Below, in pieces: positions 38,736 through 47,643 of a DNA stretch of 64,000 nucleotides. The notes below the pieces were generated by a model. It was not told the DNA's origin. It searched no databases and saw only the letters and a program-made list of their open reading frames with translations. Source of the DNA: Pseudomonadota bacterium (GTDB lineage Bacteria; Pseudomonadota; Gammaproteobacteria; Halothiobacillales; Halothiobacillaceae). Each line of letters starts with the position of its first letter. The first letter of the stretch is position 1. The position numbers and the translations under genes were made by a program. The stretch is from the NCBI GenBank assembly GCA_021801265.1, contig JAJYYE010000003.1:1-64000 (forward strand). The letters run 5' to 3'.

Positions 38736-39290
38736 ATGTTATCTATGGGCTATATCCCGCCGATCAATATTCGGCAGGTGACCAATCAGGTAGTCGGCCT
38801 TGGCACCCACCGGGCGCTGCAGTCGAAAACCGATCTCAACGGCATCATCACACACGCCAGTCGCTCCTTGGCCGATATATCAGGATTTGCGGCTGACGAG
38901 TTAATCGGTCAACCCCACAATATTTTGCGCCACCCCGACATGCCTGATTCGGTGTATTACCTGATGTGGCAACATATTCAAGCAGGTGAGGAATTTTTTG
39001 GGATGGTGAAAAATCGCTGCAAAAATGGCGATCATTATTGGGTCATGACCCGGGTGGCCGTCATGCAGGAAAATGGCAAACCCATCGGTTATAGCTCTGC
39101 CCGCTTTACACCCCACGCCGACCTGATCCCGACCTGGGAAGATTTATTTGCCCGAATGCGCACCGCAGAACAGTCCAGCAGTTTTACCGACCACCGTCGC
39201 TTCAAACCGGCTCATGACGTGTTGTGCAAATTTGTGCAGCGCAAAGGCTTTAATAACCTGGGGCAATTGGTATTATCGCAGCGTTCATGA
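38736..39290 (+). CDS. Stand-alone PAS protein (Aer-type)
   Basis: A 184-residue protein with a PAS domain at ~25-130. NGIITHASRSLADISGFAADELIGQPHNILRHPDMP is typical of the FAD-binding PAS of the Aer aerotaxis sensor, as is the following KNRCKNGDHYWV. The remaining ~50 residues hold no membrane segments, HAMP or methyl-accepting domain, so this is a lone sensor module. The ATG at 38736 has an AGAGGA site. Its neighbours are the diguanylate cyclase and the cyd genes, consistent with redox or oxygen sensing, which is inference. Confidence 0.85.
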   Translation: MLSMGYIPPINIRQVTNQVVGLGTHRALQSKTDLNGIITHASRSLADISGFAADELIGQPHNILRHPDMPDSVYYLMWQHIQAGEEFFGMVKNRCKNGDHYWVMTRVAVMQENGKPIGYSSARFTPHADLIPTWEDLFARMRTAEQSSSFTDHRRFKPAHDVLCKFVQRKGFNNLGQLVLSQRS

Positions 39291-39400
39291 ACCCGCTTGA
39301 GTCAATCAGTCAACCCCATCGGCACAACCCCCGAGTACAGGGTTGCACCCACATCGCGTGCTGAATCTTTACGATCAGGCACCGATCACGCGCAGCCCGT

Positions 39401-39433
39401 CGGACTTGACCATCCGTCGTGAGGCCAAGTCCG
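39401..39433 (+). terminator. Inverted repeat after the PAS gene
   Basis: CGGACTTG and CAAGTCCG are perfect eight-base arms with a 17-base loop, followed 12 bases later by a T6 run. It could be a terminator of the PAS gene, though the gap before the T-run is long. Confidence 0.35.
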
Positions 39434-39434
39434 G

Positions 39435-39520
39435 TTTGAGGCAGATTTTTTCACTCTTTTGAGGCAAATCATTCCATTTATCAAAAAAGAGGGGGGAGGG
39501 AATCTGACCAAATCTGACTT
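39435..39520 (+). promoter_or_regulatory. Direct repeats upstream of cydDC
   Basis: TTTGAGGCAGAT (39435-39446) and TTTGAGGCAAAT (39458-39469) lie 23 bases apart, about two helical turns. They are followed by tandem ten-base repeats AATCTGACCA and AATCTGACTT at 39501-39520. These occupy the 340-base gap before cydD and look like regulator sites; no known oxygen-regulator consensus is matched. Confidence 0.35.
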
Positions 39521-39631
39521 TGCCACAGTAGGGTTGCGTTAAGCTCAACAGACTGCCTGACAAATAAATAGGCCGTGATGGTGCATACTCCTTGCCGATC
39601 AATGTCACTACAATCGGATGCCTACGCGCAC

Positions 39632-41431
39632 ATGACCAACCCTGCTGTACCAAAAGATAAAGAACACACACGCCACCTTGATCTTTGGCTGCGAGCTGAA
39701 GCGAAATTAGTCCGCCACCCCCTGAACGCTGCCATTATTCTGGGCAGTTTCAATGGTTTTTTACTGATCGCCCAATGCTGGCTTCTGGCGAATGTACTCA
39801 ATGATACGGCCATCAATCATCAGCCTTTATCATCGGTTTGGGGGTATATTGCGGGTATCATTGGCCTGTTCATCCTCCGCGCGGGGCTGAATTTTGGTAA
39901 TCAACGTTTTGCATTCGAGGCTGGTGCGCAGCTCCGCACCGAATTGCGGGCTCAACTTTTCGCCAAAATAGATCTGCTGGGACCCGCATGGAGCCGCCAG
40001 CAACGCTCAGGTGCCGTCGCGACCGAAGTGGTGGATGGGGTCGAGGCGCTGGAAAAATACTACAGCTTATATCTGCCGCAAATACAGCTTGCGGTCATTA
40101 TCCCCGCTGCCATTCTGGTTTTTGTCTTCCCGTTTGATTGGGTTTCCGGCCTGATTCTGGCCATAACCGCCCCCCTGTTGCCGGTGTTTATGATCATCAT
40201 CGGCAAGCAAACTGAAAAACTCAATCAAGAACAATGGCAAAGCTTGGCGCGCATGGGGGCGCACTTTTTTGACATGATCGAGGGCCTAACCACCCTCAAA
40301 CTCTTCAATGCCGCACGCCGAGAAGCGCAGTTTATTGGCCGTATCGCCGATGACTATCGCTTGCAAACCATGAAAGTACTGCGGATCGCGTTTCTCTCAT
40401 CCATGGTATTGGAGTTTCTCGCCGCACTGAGCATTGCCATGGTGGCGGTGTATGTCGGTTTTCGGCTGATGTATGGCGATATCCACTATCTGAATGGCAT
40501 TTTTGTGTTGCTGCTTGCGCCGGAGTTTTACTTGCCGCTACGCGGCATGGGCACCCAGTTCCACGCGCGAATGGATGCGCTTGGGGCGGTCGAGCCGATT
40601 ATTGACTTACTTGATACAGAACCGCCTGCGCACTCGACCGGCACCCAGCCACTCAGCCTCACCGCTGCGCCCGACCTTCGATTTGAAGCCATCGAATTCT
40701 CTTACCCCGGTCTGGAATCAGGTAATACCCCCGTAATTCACCGGCTCCACTTAACGCTAGCCGCCAACACCCAAACTGCGCTGGTTGGTGTGAGCGGTGC
40801 GGGCAAAACCACCTTAAGCCAAATTTTACTGGGATTCTTAAAACCCCAATCGGGTGAAATCTGGATTAATGACAAGCGGTTAAGCGCTATCGATCCCGCT
40901 GCATGGCAGGCACAGATCGCTTGGTTGCCACAAAACCCGACTTTATTTCACGGCACACTGGCCGAGAATATCGCGATGGATCCCAAGTCATCGGGACCCA
41001 AATTCTCAGGGCATGGGGATGCCCTGCGCGCTGCGGCCGCCAATGCCCATGCGCTGGATTTTATCGAACGCTTACCGCAGGGCTTCGATACCCTCGTGGG
41101 GGAGCGTGGTCAAGGCTTGTCCGGTGGGGAAATTCAACGCATTGCCTTGGCTCGTGCGTTTTATAAAGATGCACCGGTGATTATCCTAGATGAACCCTCG
41201 GCAAGCTTAGACCCCGAAAGTGAGCGCCTAATCACCGAAGCCATTGATCGATTGACTACCGAACGAACGGTATTGGTGATTGCCCATCGCCTTGCCACCA
41301 TTGAGCGTAGCGGCCAAATCGTGGTGCTTGAGGGCGGACAAATTATCGAACAAGGCGAGCATGATACGCTCCTCGCACGCAATGGCAGCTATGCCCGCCT
41401 ATTCCGCCAATATCGGAGTGACGGATTATGA
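39632..41431 (+). CDS. cydD: Heterodimeric ABC exporter CydD subunit
   Basis: One half of the CydDC exporter needed for assembly of cytochrome bd; it is linked to cysteine/glutathione export and heme handling. It has ~599 residues, a six-helix membrane domain and an ATPase domain with Walker A GVSGAGKTT and signature LSGGEIQRIALARAF. The start is uncertain: ATG 39632 best fits the family length, while GTG 39575, ATG 39578 and ATG 39602 are in frame, all with poor ribosome binding sites. The stop overlaps the cydC ATG (ATGA). Confidence 0.93.
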   Translation: MTNPAVPKDKEHTRHLDLWLRAEAKLVRHPLNAAIILGSFNGFLLIAQCWLLANVLNDTAINHQPLSSVWGYIAGIIGLFILRAGLNFGNQRFAFEAGAQLRTELRAQLFAKIDLLGPAWSRQQRSGAVATEVVDGVEALEKYYSLYLPQIQLAVIIPAAILVFVFPFDWVSGLILAITAPLLPVFMIIIGKQTEKLNQEQWQSLARMGAHFFDMIEGLTTLKLFNAARREAQFIGRIADDYRLQTMKVLRIAFLSSMVLEFLAALSIAMVAVYVGFRLMYGDIHYLNGIFVLLLAPEFYLPLRGMGTQFHARMDALGAVEPIIDLLDTEPPAHSTGTQPLSLTAAPDLRFEAIEFSYPGLESGNTPVIHRLHLTLAANTQTALVGVSGAGKTTLSQILLGFLKPQSGEIWINDKRLSAIDPAAWQAQIAWLPQNPTLFHGTLAENIAMDPKSSGPKFSGHGDALRAAAANAHALDFIERLPQGFDTLVGERGQGLSGGEIQRIALARAFYKDAPVIILDEPSASLDPESERLITEAIDRLTTERTVLVIAHRLATIERSGQIVVLEGGQIIEQGEHDTLLARNGSYARLFRQYRSDGL

Positions 41432-43116
41432 ACACAAAAAAACATCGGGAACTGCGATGGCTCATCTCACTCACCCGCCCGTACCTCGGCTGGATGCTGG
41501 CCGGCGTGTTGCTGGCTACCGTGGTAATCATTTCAAACGTCGCTTTGCTGGCGGTTTCTGGCTGGTTTATTACCGCTATGGCAATCAGCGGCCTGACGGG
41601 CACAGTGATTAATTATTTCACGCCGGCGGCGGCAATTCGGGGCTTGGCCATCTCCCGCACAGTCGGCCGCTATTTAGAACGCCTTGTGACCCACGAGGCC
41701 ACCTTCAAACTGCTTGCAGGCTTGCGCCAATGGTTTTTTGAACATTTGGAACCACTCGCCCCCGCCCGGCTGCAATACCTGCAAGGTGGGGATTTACTCA
41801 GCCGAATTCGCGCCGACATCGATAGCTTAGAGAATGCCTATTTACGGATTTTCACCCCCACCTTAGCGGCGTTGTCTGCCAGCCTGCTGATGGTGTTATT
41901 CCTGCTATTTTGGAGTCCGGCCATCGCACTCGCCAACTTGGTGGGTTTGATTTTGGCGGGCTTGGTTTTGCCCTTGATTGCGTTACGACTCGGTATGCAT
42001 TCCGGCAAAGCCATGGTACAAGCGCGCTCCGATTTGCGCCAGCGCACCAGTGAAACGCTACGCGGCTTGGCTGAACTCACACTCTATGGCAACCCGACTC
42101 AACGTATCGCCCAAATTCAAACGGAAAATACCGCCCTCGTCGCCCCGCAACGCCAACAAAACCGCATCGATGCGGCCAGCGGCGCATTAAGCGGCCTGAT
42201 TAGCCAGCTGACTGGGTTAGGGGTTGTGGTGCTGGCGATTGGCCTCGTGCAAGGCAGTGTGCTGAATGGCCCCGAACTCGTGATGCTCGCCTTTTTTGCG
42301 ACGGCAAGTTTTGAAGCCGTAGCCGCACTACCGGTGGCATTTCGGGCATTTGGTGAAACCCAAAGCGCCGCCCAGCGCATTTTAGACCTGGTTGATGCCG
42401 AACCGGCTGTCACCGAACCACTAACCCCCCGGCCTGCGCCAACCCAATTTGATCTTGAATTTAATCATGTCAGCTTGAGGTACCCCGGATCGTCCCAATG
42501 GGCACTCAATCACATCAGCTTTAAACTGACCGCTGGGCAAAAATTAGCAGTGCGTGGTGCCAGTGGTTCGGGTAAAACGAGCATCACCAACCTGTTGCTA
42601 AAATTCTGGGATTTTGAAACCGGCGATATTCGGATTGGCGGGTGTTCAATTCGTGAATTGAACGGCGATACACTACGCAGCCTATGCACGGTAGTCAGCC
42701 AACAGGTTCATTTATTCAACACCACCGTTGCCGCAAATTTATATCTCGCCAAGCCCGATGCCTCGTTAGATGAACTGTATGAGGCCTGTCGCACAGCGGC
42801 GATTTTGGATGAGATCCTCGCCCTGCCCCAAGGGTTTGATACGGAAGTGGGTGAAGCCGCTACGCAAGTATCAGGCGGGCAGATGCGCCGTATTGCCATC
42901 GCGCGTGCCCTGCTGAAAAATGCGCCCATTGTCATTTTAGACGAGCCCACCGAAGGGCTGGATGCAACCACTGAACAGGCTGTTACCAGCGCCCTAGAGC
43001 ACCTGCTGATAGGGCGAACCGCCCTGATCATCAGTCATCGACCTACGTTGCTGACCTTGGCGGATCAGATAATCATGATGGATCGCGGCAAGGTGATCGC
43101 CGTAGATCATGTTTAG
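41428..43116 (+). CDS. cydC: Heterodimeric ABC exporter CydC subunit
   Basis: Partner of CydD, 562 residues. The membrane domain includes GYRLE-like RYLERLVTHEATFKLLAGLR, typical of CydC. The ATPase domain has Walker A GASGSGKTS, signature VSGGQMRRIAIARAL and Walker B IVILDEPTEGLD. It is translationally coupled to cydD. A small lipoprotein gene lies between it and cydA. Confidence 0.95.
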   Translation: MNTKKHRELRWLISLTRPYLGWMLAGVLLATVVIISNVALLAVSGWFITAMAISGLTGTVINYFTPAAAIRGLAISRTVGRYLERLVTHEATFKLLAGLRQWFFEHLEPLAPARLQYLQGGDLLSRIRADIDSLENAYLRIFTPTLAALSASLLMVLFLLFWSPAIALANLVGLILAGLVLPLIALRLGMHSGKAMVQARSDLRQRTSETLRGLAELTLYGNPTQRIAQIQTENTALVAPQRQQNRIDAASGALSGLISQLTGLGVVVLAIGLVQGSVLNGPELVMLAFFATASFEAVAALPVAFRAFGETQSAAQRILDLVDAEPAVTEPLTPRPAPTQFDLEFNHVSLRYPGSSQWALNHISFKLTAGQKLAVRGASGSGKTSITNLLLKFWDFETGDIRIGGCSIRELNGDTLRSLCTVVSQQVHLFNTTVAANLYLAKPDASLDELYEACRTAAILDEILALPQGFDTEVGEAATQVSGGQMRRIAIARALLKNAPIVILDEPTEGLDATTEQAVTSALEHLLIGRTALIISHRPTLLTLADQIIMMDRGKVIAVDHV

Positions 43117-43177
43117 GCCAATAAACAGATCGACTTTAATATGATGGAACATAACTTACGTATAGGCCAAAAAAATC

Positions 43178-43402
43178 ATGAATTCAAACGCTTCCCGAAG
43201 TTTATTTCGTCGGTTATTTCCATATTTGATCGGTATTGGTGGGATTCAAATTGCTCTGATGATGAGCGGTTGTGCCGTTGTGACGACGACTGCCAGCGTC
43301 ACGGGGGCGGTCGTTTCCACGGCAGTGGACGTGACGACGACCGCCGTCGGGGTTGGGGTGGACGTCACCAAGGGTGCAGTTGATCTGGCCACCCCCGATT
43401 AA
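43178..43402 (+). CDS. Small lipoprotein in the cyd locus
   Basis: A 74-residue protein with a signal peptide ending in the lipobox LMMSGC (Cys32). The mature part is only ~43 residues of Val/Thr/Ala/Gly repeats (VTTTASVTGAVVSTAVDVTT) ending TPD. Similar short Val/Thr-rich lipoproteins occur in other Gammaproteobacteria, without known function. It follows cydC by 61 bases on the same strand. Being between cydDC and cydAB suggests, but does not prove, a link to the oxidase. Confidence 0.75.
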   Translation: MNSNASRSLFRRLFPYLIGIGGIQIALMMSGCAVVTTTASVTGAVVSTAVDVTTTAVGVGVDVTKGAVDLATPD

Positions 43403-44008
43403 TCACGGATTGAAGAACAATCACAAGGTTGGGCAACACGACAATCAAACTCACGATAAGCCCGCCCCAAACAGTTCCAACCCAAACCGTTTTCTTTCGA
43501 TCAGCGTCATGTCAACGGCATATTTACCCGATTGCCGGATTTTTTCGCACTGCCTAAACCGGGAATATATCCTCCCAATACAACAACGTGAGGTTGGTTT
43601 TTCAACGAGTCTATCACACGACTCCTCACGTGATTACCACGCACAACGAGCGAAAACCATCTATCACCCGAGAAACAGCCTTGGCTAAAAATTAGCCGCC
43701 AAAAATGAAAGAATTGGGGCTAAGCGGGAGCAGTTAAAATATGCCGAAGATTCATCCTGAAGTTTAACAACCCATTGGAAATTCAATAAATACCCAAAAA
43801 ACCATACAAAACAAACTGTGACAAATCAGCTCCTCATGCTAATAAGTTTTAAAAATACTGACTACTATTCTAGTATTTCACCCTGATTTTCACCTTCATG
43901 GATCGTGAGCTTGTTTAAGTTACGCTGATTTCAATTTTTCTAGAGAATTAAAGAACTTCAACTGGGCGCATCCAAAACAATTCCATTGTTAATCATGGGA
44001 GGAATAGA
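43403..44008 (+). promoter_or_regulatory. Palindrome-rich 606-base leader upstream of cydA
   Basis: No convincing gene lies in this gap. It holds several perfect inverted repeats: ACGTGAGG/CCTCACGT (43586-43593 and 43624-43631), the self-palindrome TCACGTGA (43626-43633), GGCTAA-AAA-TTAGCC (43683-43697), AAATACT/AGTATTT (43853-43859 and 43872-43878), and nested inside the last TACTA-TTC-TAGTA (43863-43875). The cydA ATG is preceded by GGGAGGAA. I could not match an FNR box (TTGAT-N4-ATCAA). A regulated promoter, a long structured leader or a small RNA are all possible. Confidence 0.4.
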
Positions 44009-45454
44009 ATGACTGACCCTACCCTGATGGCGGACCTCGCTCGACTCGATTTTGCGTGGATTACCACGATGCATATTATTTATCCGCCACTAACTATTGG
44101 TTTAGCAGCATTTTTGTTTTTCAGCGAGGTGCGCTGGCTCAGAACCAATAACGACGAGTGGTATCGCCTGACCCGATTTTTTGAAAAATTATTCGTCATC
44201 AACTTCGGTGCGGGGGTCGCAACCGGCATCACGATGGAAATGTCCTTTGGCATTCTGTTTGGCCCGTTCTCGCAGGCGGCCGGACCTTTCTTCGGCAATA
44301 TTTTGGGTTATGAAACCATCACCGCGTTTATGTATGAGGCGGGGTTTATTGGCTTGATGATGTTCGGCTGGGGCAAAATCAGCAAGCGGATGCACTTATT
44401 CGCCACATTTAACGTCGCGTTCTCATCCCTGTTATCGGCCATGTGGATTCTGGTTGCCAACTCGTGGATGCAAACCCCAACGGGTATTCATCTGGAAAAT
44501 GGTTTATTTTTGGTCGATAGCTGGAAAGATGCCATTTTGAACCCGAATTTCTTAACCGGCTTTCCCCACATGGCCATAGCCTCATTTGAAATTGGGCTGT
44601 TCTTTGTGGCCGGGGTATCGGCGTGGATGGTCTACAAAAACCGTAACGGCAAAATGTTTATGCGCACCCTCACCACCTCGTTGATGGCTCTGGTTATTGT
44701 CGCCCCCCTGCAAATTTACGTGGGTGATGAATTGGGGCGCACGGTGGCGGAGCATGATCCTGCTGCGCTCGCAGCGATGGAAGGTCATTGGCACACTGAT
44801 AATGCCGACGGCACCCCCAATACGAGTTGGAATGTGATTGCCTGGCCGAATGAAGCCAAAGGCACCAACGATTTTCAGATCGGCATCCCGCATGTGTTGA
44901 GCTTGCTTGAAGATCATCAGTGGGAGAGCACCGTCCAAGGGCTAGATCAGTTCAAACCCAAAGATCGCCCGCCCGTGCTGCTGCCATTTTACGCCTTCCG
45001 CATCATGGTGGCTGCCGGGGGTATTTTGATGCTCATCGCATTCTGGGCTTTGTATTTGAAGTATCGCGGCCAATTCACCGTTAACGGCTTGCAGCAACGC
45101 CCCTGGTTTTTACGACTGGTGATTTTTAGCGCCATCCTGCCGTATATCGCGATATGGACCGGCTGGTGGACCCGCGAAGTCGCTCGGCAACCCTGGATTG
45201 TGCATGAGTTGATGCGCACTTCCGAAGGCGTTAGCCAAATGAACGTCACCGCTGAAGTGGTGTGGTTTGTGGGCTTTGTGGTATTTGATTTATTGGTATG
45301 GGTAGGCGCTTGGTACTTCTTTGCCAAAGTCGTGCGTCATGGCCCGGATATGAATGCCGAAGTGGTGCATCAGTCCGAAAATATCCCGGTCGGCTCATTG
45401 ATGACCGATAAACTTGATCAGCATGAAACCATCCTGATTCGGCCAACGACCTAA
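44009..45454 (+). CDS. cydA: Cytochrome bd ubiquinol oxidase subunit I, short Q-loop type
   Basis: Quinol-oxidising, heme-bearing subunit of the terminal oxidase in the inner membrane. It has 481 residues with about nine membrane helices. His22 (TTMHIIYPPLTIG) is the expected heme ligand near the N-terminus, and the quinol loop GDELGRTVAEHDPAALAAMEG follows helix six. The loop is short compared with the 522-residue E. coli CydA, as in CioA-type 'cyanide-insensitive' oxidases; cyanide resistance itself cannot be read from sequence. It has a strong GGAGG site and cydB follows after 15 bases. Confidence 0.96.
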   Translation: MTDPTLMADLARLDFAWITTMHIIYPPLTIGLAAFLFFSEVRWLRTNNDEWYRLTRFFEKLFVINFGAGVATGITMEMSFGILFGPFSQAAGPFFGNILGYETITAFMYEAGFIGLMMFGWGKISKRMHLFATFNVAFSSLLSAMWILVANSWMQTPTGIHLENGLFLVDSWKDAILNPNFLTGFPHMAIASFEIGLFFVAGVSAWMVYKNRNGKMFMRTLTTSLMALVIVAPLQIYVGDELGRTVAEHDPAALAAMEGHWHTDNADGTPNTSWNVIAWPNEAKGTNDFQIGIPHVLSLLEDHQWESTVQGLDQFKPKDRPPVLLPFYAFRIMVAAGGILMLIAFWALYLKYRGQFTVNGLQQRPWFLRLVIFSAILPYIAIWTGWWTREVARQPWIVHELMRTSEGVSQMNVTAEVVWFVGFVVFDLLVWVGAWYFFAKVVRHGPDMNAEVVHQSENIPVGSLMTDKLDQHETILIRPTT

Positions 45455-45469
45455 AACCAAAGGAAAATT

Positions 45470-46516
45470 ATGGAACATATTATGACAATCACCCATCCCT
45501 ACCAATGGCTTACCATCATCTGGTGGCTATTGATTGGATTTTTTCTGGTGCTCTACATTATTCTGGATGGCTCGGATTTGGGTGCAGGGATTTTCTCGCT
45601 GTTTGACACCGATAAAGAAGAACGTGGCGCCATCATGGCCTCGATGGCGGGCACCTGGGATGCCAATGAAACCTGGCTAGTGGTCGCGGGCGGCTCCATT
45701 TTTGGCACATTCCCACTGGCGTATGGCTCTCTGTTTCATTACTTGATGATGCCGCTGATGGTGACACTCTGGGGGATTATTTTGCGGGCGGTTTCCCTTG
45801 AATTTCGCCATCATTCGAAACGCAGCACCCACTTTTGGGATTGGGGATTTGGGATTGGCAGTCTCGTTACCGCGTTTTCTGCCGGGGTTGGGTTGGGTGC
45901 GACCATGCAAGGCTTTAGTTTATCGAGCGGTCCCGTGCCAACATTTAATGGGGGCGCCATGGATTTTTTAACCCCCTTCAGTTTCTGGACGGGCATAACT
46001 GCCGTGGTCGCAGCATCGTTAGCCGGCGGTGTGTATTTGCGCGCGCGCTTTGATCGGGGAACCTCCATTTACCGAAAAGCGATGGTGTGGACAGATCGGA
46101 TGTTTTATGTGTCCCTCATCGCCATCATGGGCACTGTGGTTTGGACTTTTTTCAAATTCCCCTGGGCGATGAGCCAGTGGATTGGCCCCTATTGGTGGGC
46201 ATTTATTTTAACCGGCGCAGTCGTTGTCTTCTCGGTGTGGGCGATGCGTCGCGCGTCGCACCAACAGCGGGATATTGCTGCGATGATGTGGCTTGGCTTA
46301 ATTGTTGTACTGAATTTTGGTGCGATGATGGCCACACTGTACCCGTGGTTTGTACCCGGCACGATGACAATTTTTGATGCGGCCAATCCCTCAAACTCAT
46401 TGACTGCCTTTGCCTTGGCGATGACCGGGTTTGTGCCCGTGATGCTGGCGTACAACGTCTACCAAGCGTGGGTGTTCCGCGCGCGAATTCAGGAACTCGC
46501 TTCATATGGACGTTAA
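45470..46516 (+). CDS. cydB: Cytochrome bd ubiquinol oxidase subunit II
   Basis: Second core subunit of the bd oxidase, 348 residues with about eight to nine membrane helices. YIILDGSDLGAGIFSLF and GTWDANETWLVVAGGSIFGTFPLAYG are the conserved segments. The ATG at 45470 has an AAGGAAA site; a second ATG five codons in is also possible. No typical ~37-residue CydX frame is found directly after it. Confidence 0.95.
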   Translation: MEHIMTITHPYQWLTIIWWLLIGFFLVLYIILDGSDLGAGIFSLFDTDKEERGAIMASMAGTWDANETWLVVAGGSIFGTFPLAYGSLFHYLMMPLMVTLWGIILRAVSLEFRHHSKRSTHFWDWGFGIGSLVTAFSAGVGLGATMQGFSLSSGPVPTFNGGAMDFLTPFSFWTGITAVVAASLAGGVYLRARFDRGTSIYRKAMVWTDRMFYVSLIAIMGTVVWTFFKFPWAMSQWIGPYWWAFILTGAVVVFSVWAMRRASHQQRDIAAMMWLGLIVVLNFGAMMATLYPWFVPGTMTIFDAANPSNSLTAFALAMTGFVPVMLAYNVYQAWVFRARIQELASYGR

Positions 46517-46614
46517 TGTACCGTGAACCCGTTCTTAGACATTAAGCCGCGTCAAACTCGGCGTTTTCACACCCAACTCATGCTGAGAATTTTATTGAAC
46601 TCAATGGGGTAACG

Positions 46615-46851
46615 GTGATTCGCATGCGGGATAACCCCCTGCTACTGGCTTTCTGGAATCTGCGCTGGATGAGTTTATTTATGCTGGGTCCTGCGGCGGG
46701 CATTGTCTTGGTGAATATGATTTTCGGTCTACCCATCGTATTGTGGTGGTCAGCAGGTGGAATGAGCCTGTTGATGCTCGGAATTTTTATGGCGTTGGTG
46801 CTCAAAGAGCGGCGTTTAATTATCCTGAGAACCTATTCAAAGTCTCGCTGA
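46615..46851 (+). CDS. Small two-helix membrane protein after cydB
   Basis: A 78-residue protein with two membrane helices (~16-36 and ~42-62) and a basic C-terminus. It starts at a GTG preceded by GGGG, or at an ATG three codons later. It lies 98 bases after cydB. It is too long for CydX and does not resemble YbgE clearly, but location and topology make an accessory role in the oxidase possible. Confidence 0.6.
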   Translation: MIRMRDNPLLLAFWNLRWMSLFMLGPAAGIVLVNMIFGLPIVLWWSAGGMSLLMLGIFMALVLKERRLIILRTYSKSR

Positions 46852-46890
46852 AGCGCAACCCAACTCACCCATGAATATCATTGAAAACTT

Positions 46891-47643
46891 ATGAATCAAA
46901 CCGCATGGTCTGCCTCCGTATCTGCCCGAACACTGGTGCATCTGCTGCTGCTTTGGCCTGCCGCCCTGTGGTTGGCATGGCTGGCATTATCGCAGGTGAG
47001 TTTTTTTTATCCGCAGGATTACCGCTGGCTCAATATTCCCGCCACCATTGAACAATACGTGCCGCAAAATCGCCAGGGGAAACAAAACTTTATCCAAACC
47101 AATGCGGCCGAACATGCACGCTTGTTTTCGGACATCACCACCGCGATTAATCACAACGGCGAAGGCTTGAGTGACCTGCATTATGTCAATCCTCAGGGCG
47201 TTGATCTGGGGGTGTTTCTGACACCGGATGAGGTCACGCATTTAACCGATGTCTCAGTCGTGGTAGATCGCGGTCAGGATATTGGGCTCTGCGCATTCAT
47301 CGCATGGCTTGCATTTGTCGCATTCAGTATTTGGCGATGCATCCCGCTCCCCCGCATCCAGGCTTTGGGCATCGGCACGGCCATAACCCTCGGTTTTGCG
47401 GGATGCGGGGTGGCGTTGATTGGTCCGATGCACGTATTTGACGCGTTTCATCGCACGGTATTTCCCGCAAATCACCCGTGGTTTTTTTATTACCAGGATT
47501 CGCTGATGACCACCTTTATGCAGGCACCGAACTTGTTCGGCCTCATTACCGCCTGGTGGATACTGGCGACATGTCTTATCTTGTTTGCACTGTGGGGTGG
47601 CGCCCGCCTGCTCGTGGCTTTAACCCTGAAATTGCGCACGTAA
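46891..47643 (+). CDS. DUF1461 family integral membrane protein
   Basis: A 250-residue membrane protein: one N-terminal helix, an extracytoplasmic region of ~100 residues, then three helices. The conserved DUF1461 signature is recognisable in FHRTVFPANHPWFFYYQDSLMTTF near the end. Function of the family is unknown. It lies 39 bases after the small membrane protein, so it is probably the last gene of the cydAB transcript. Its last 24 bases overlap the end of the convergent LysR gene. Confidence 0.75.
   Translation: MNQTAWSASVSARTLVHLLLLWPAALWLAWLALSQVSFFYPQDYRWLNIPATIEQYVPQNRQGKQNFIQTNAAEHARLFSDITTAINHNGEGLSDLHYVNPQGVDLGVFLTPDEVTHLTDVSVVVDRGQDIGLCAFIAWLAFVAFSIWRCIPLPRIQALGIGTAITLGFAGCGVALIGPMHVFDAFHRTVFPANHPWFFYYQDSLMTTFMQAPNLFGLITAWWILATCLILFALWGGARLLVALTLKLRT

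Noticed and set aside
38801-38815. TTGGCACC with GC ten bases on, resembling a sigma-54 promoter
   Set aside because: It lies inside the PAS coding sequence, the -12 half is GGGC rather than TTGC, and no gene starts suitably downstream.
39375-39671. A 98-codon minus-strand frame before cydD
   Set aside because: It opposes the cydD start, has no ribosome binding site or family resemblance, and covers the repeat region.
43353-43688. A 111-codon frame after the small lipoprotein gene
   Set aside because: It overlaps the lipoprotein gene in another frame, lacks a ribosome binding site, has no recognisable content and crosses the palindromes.
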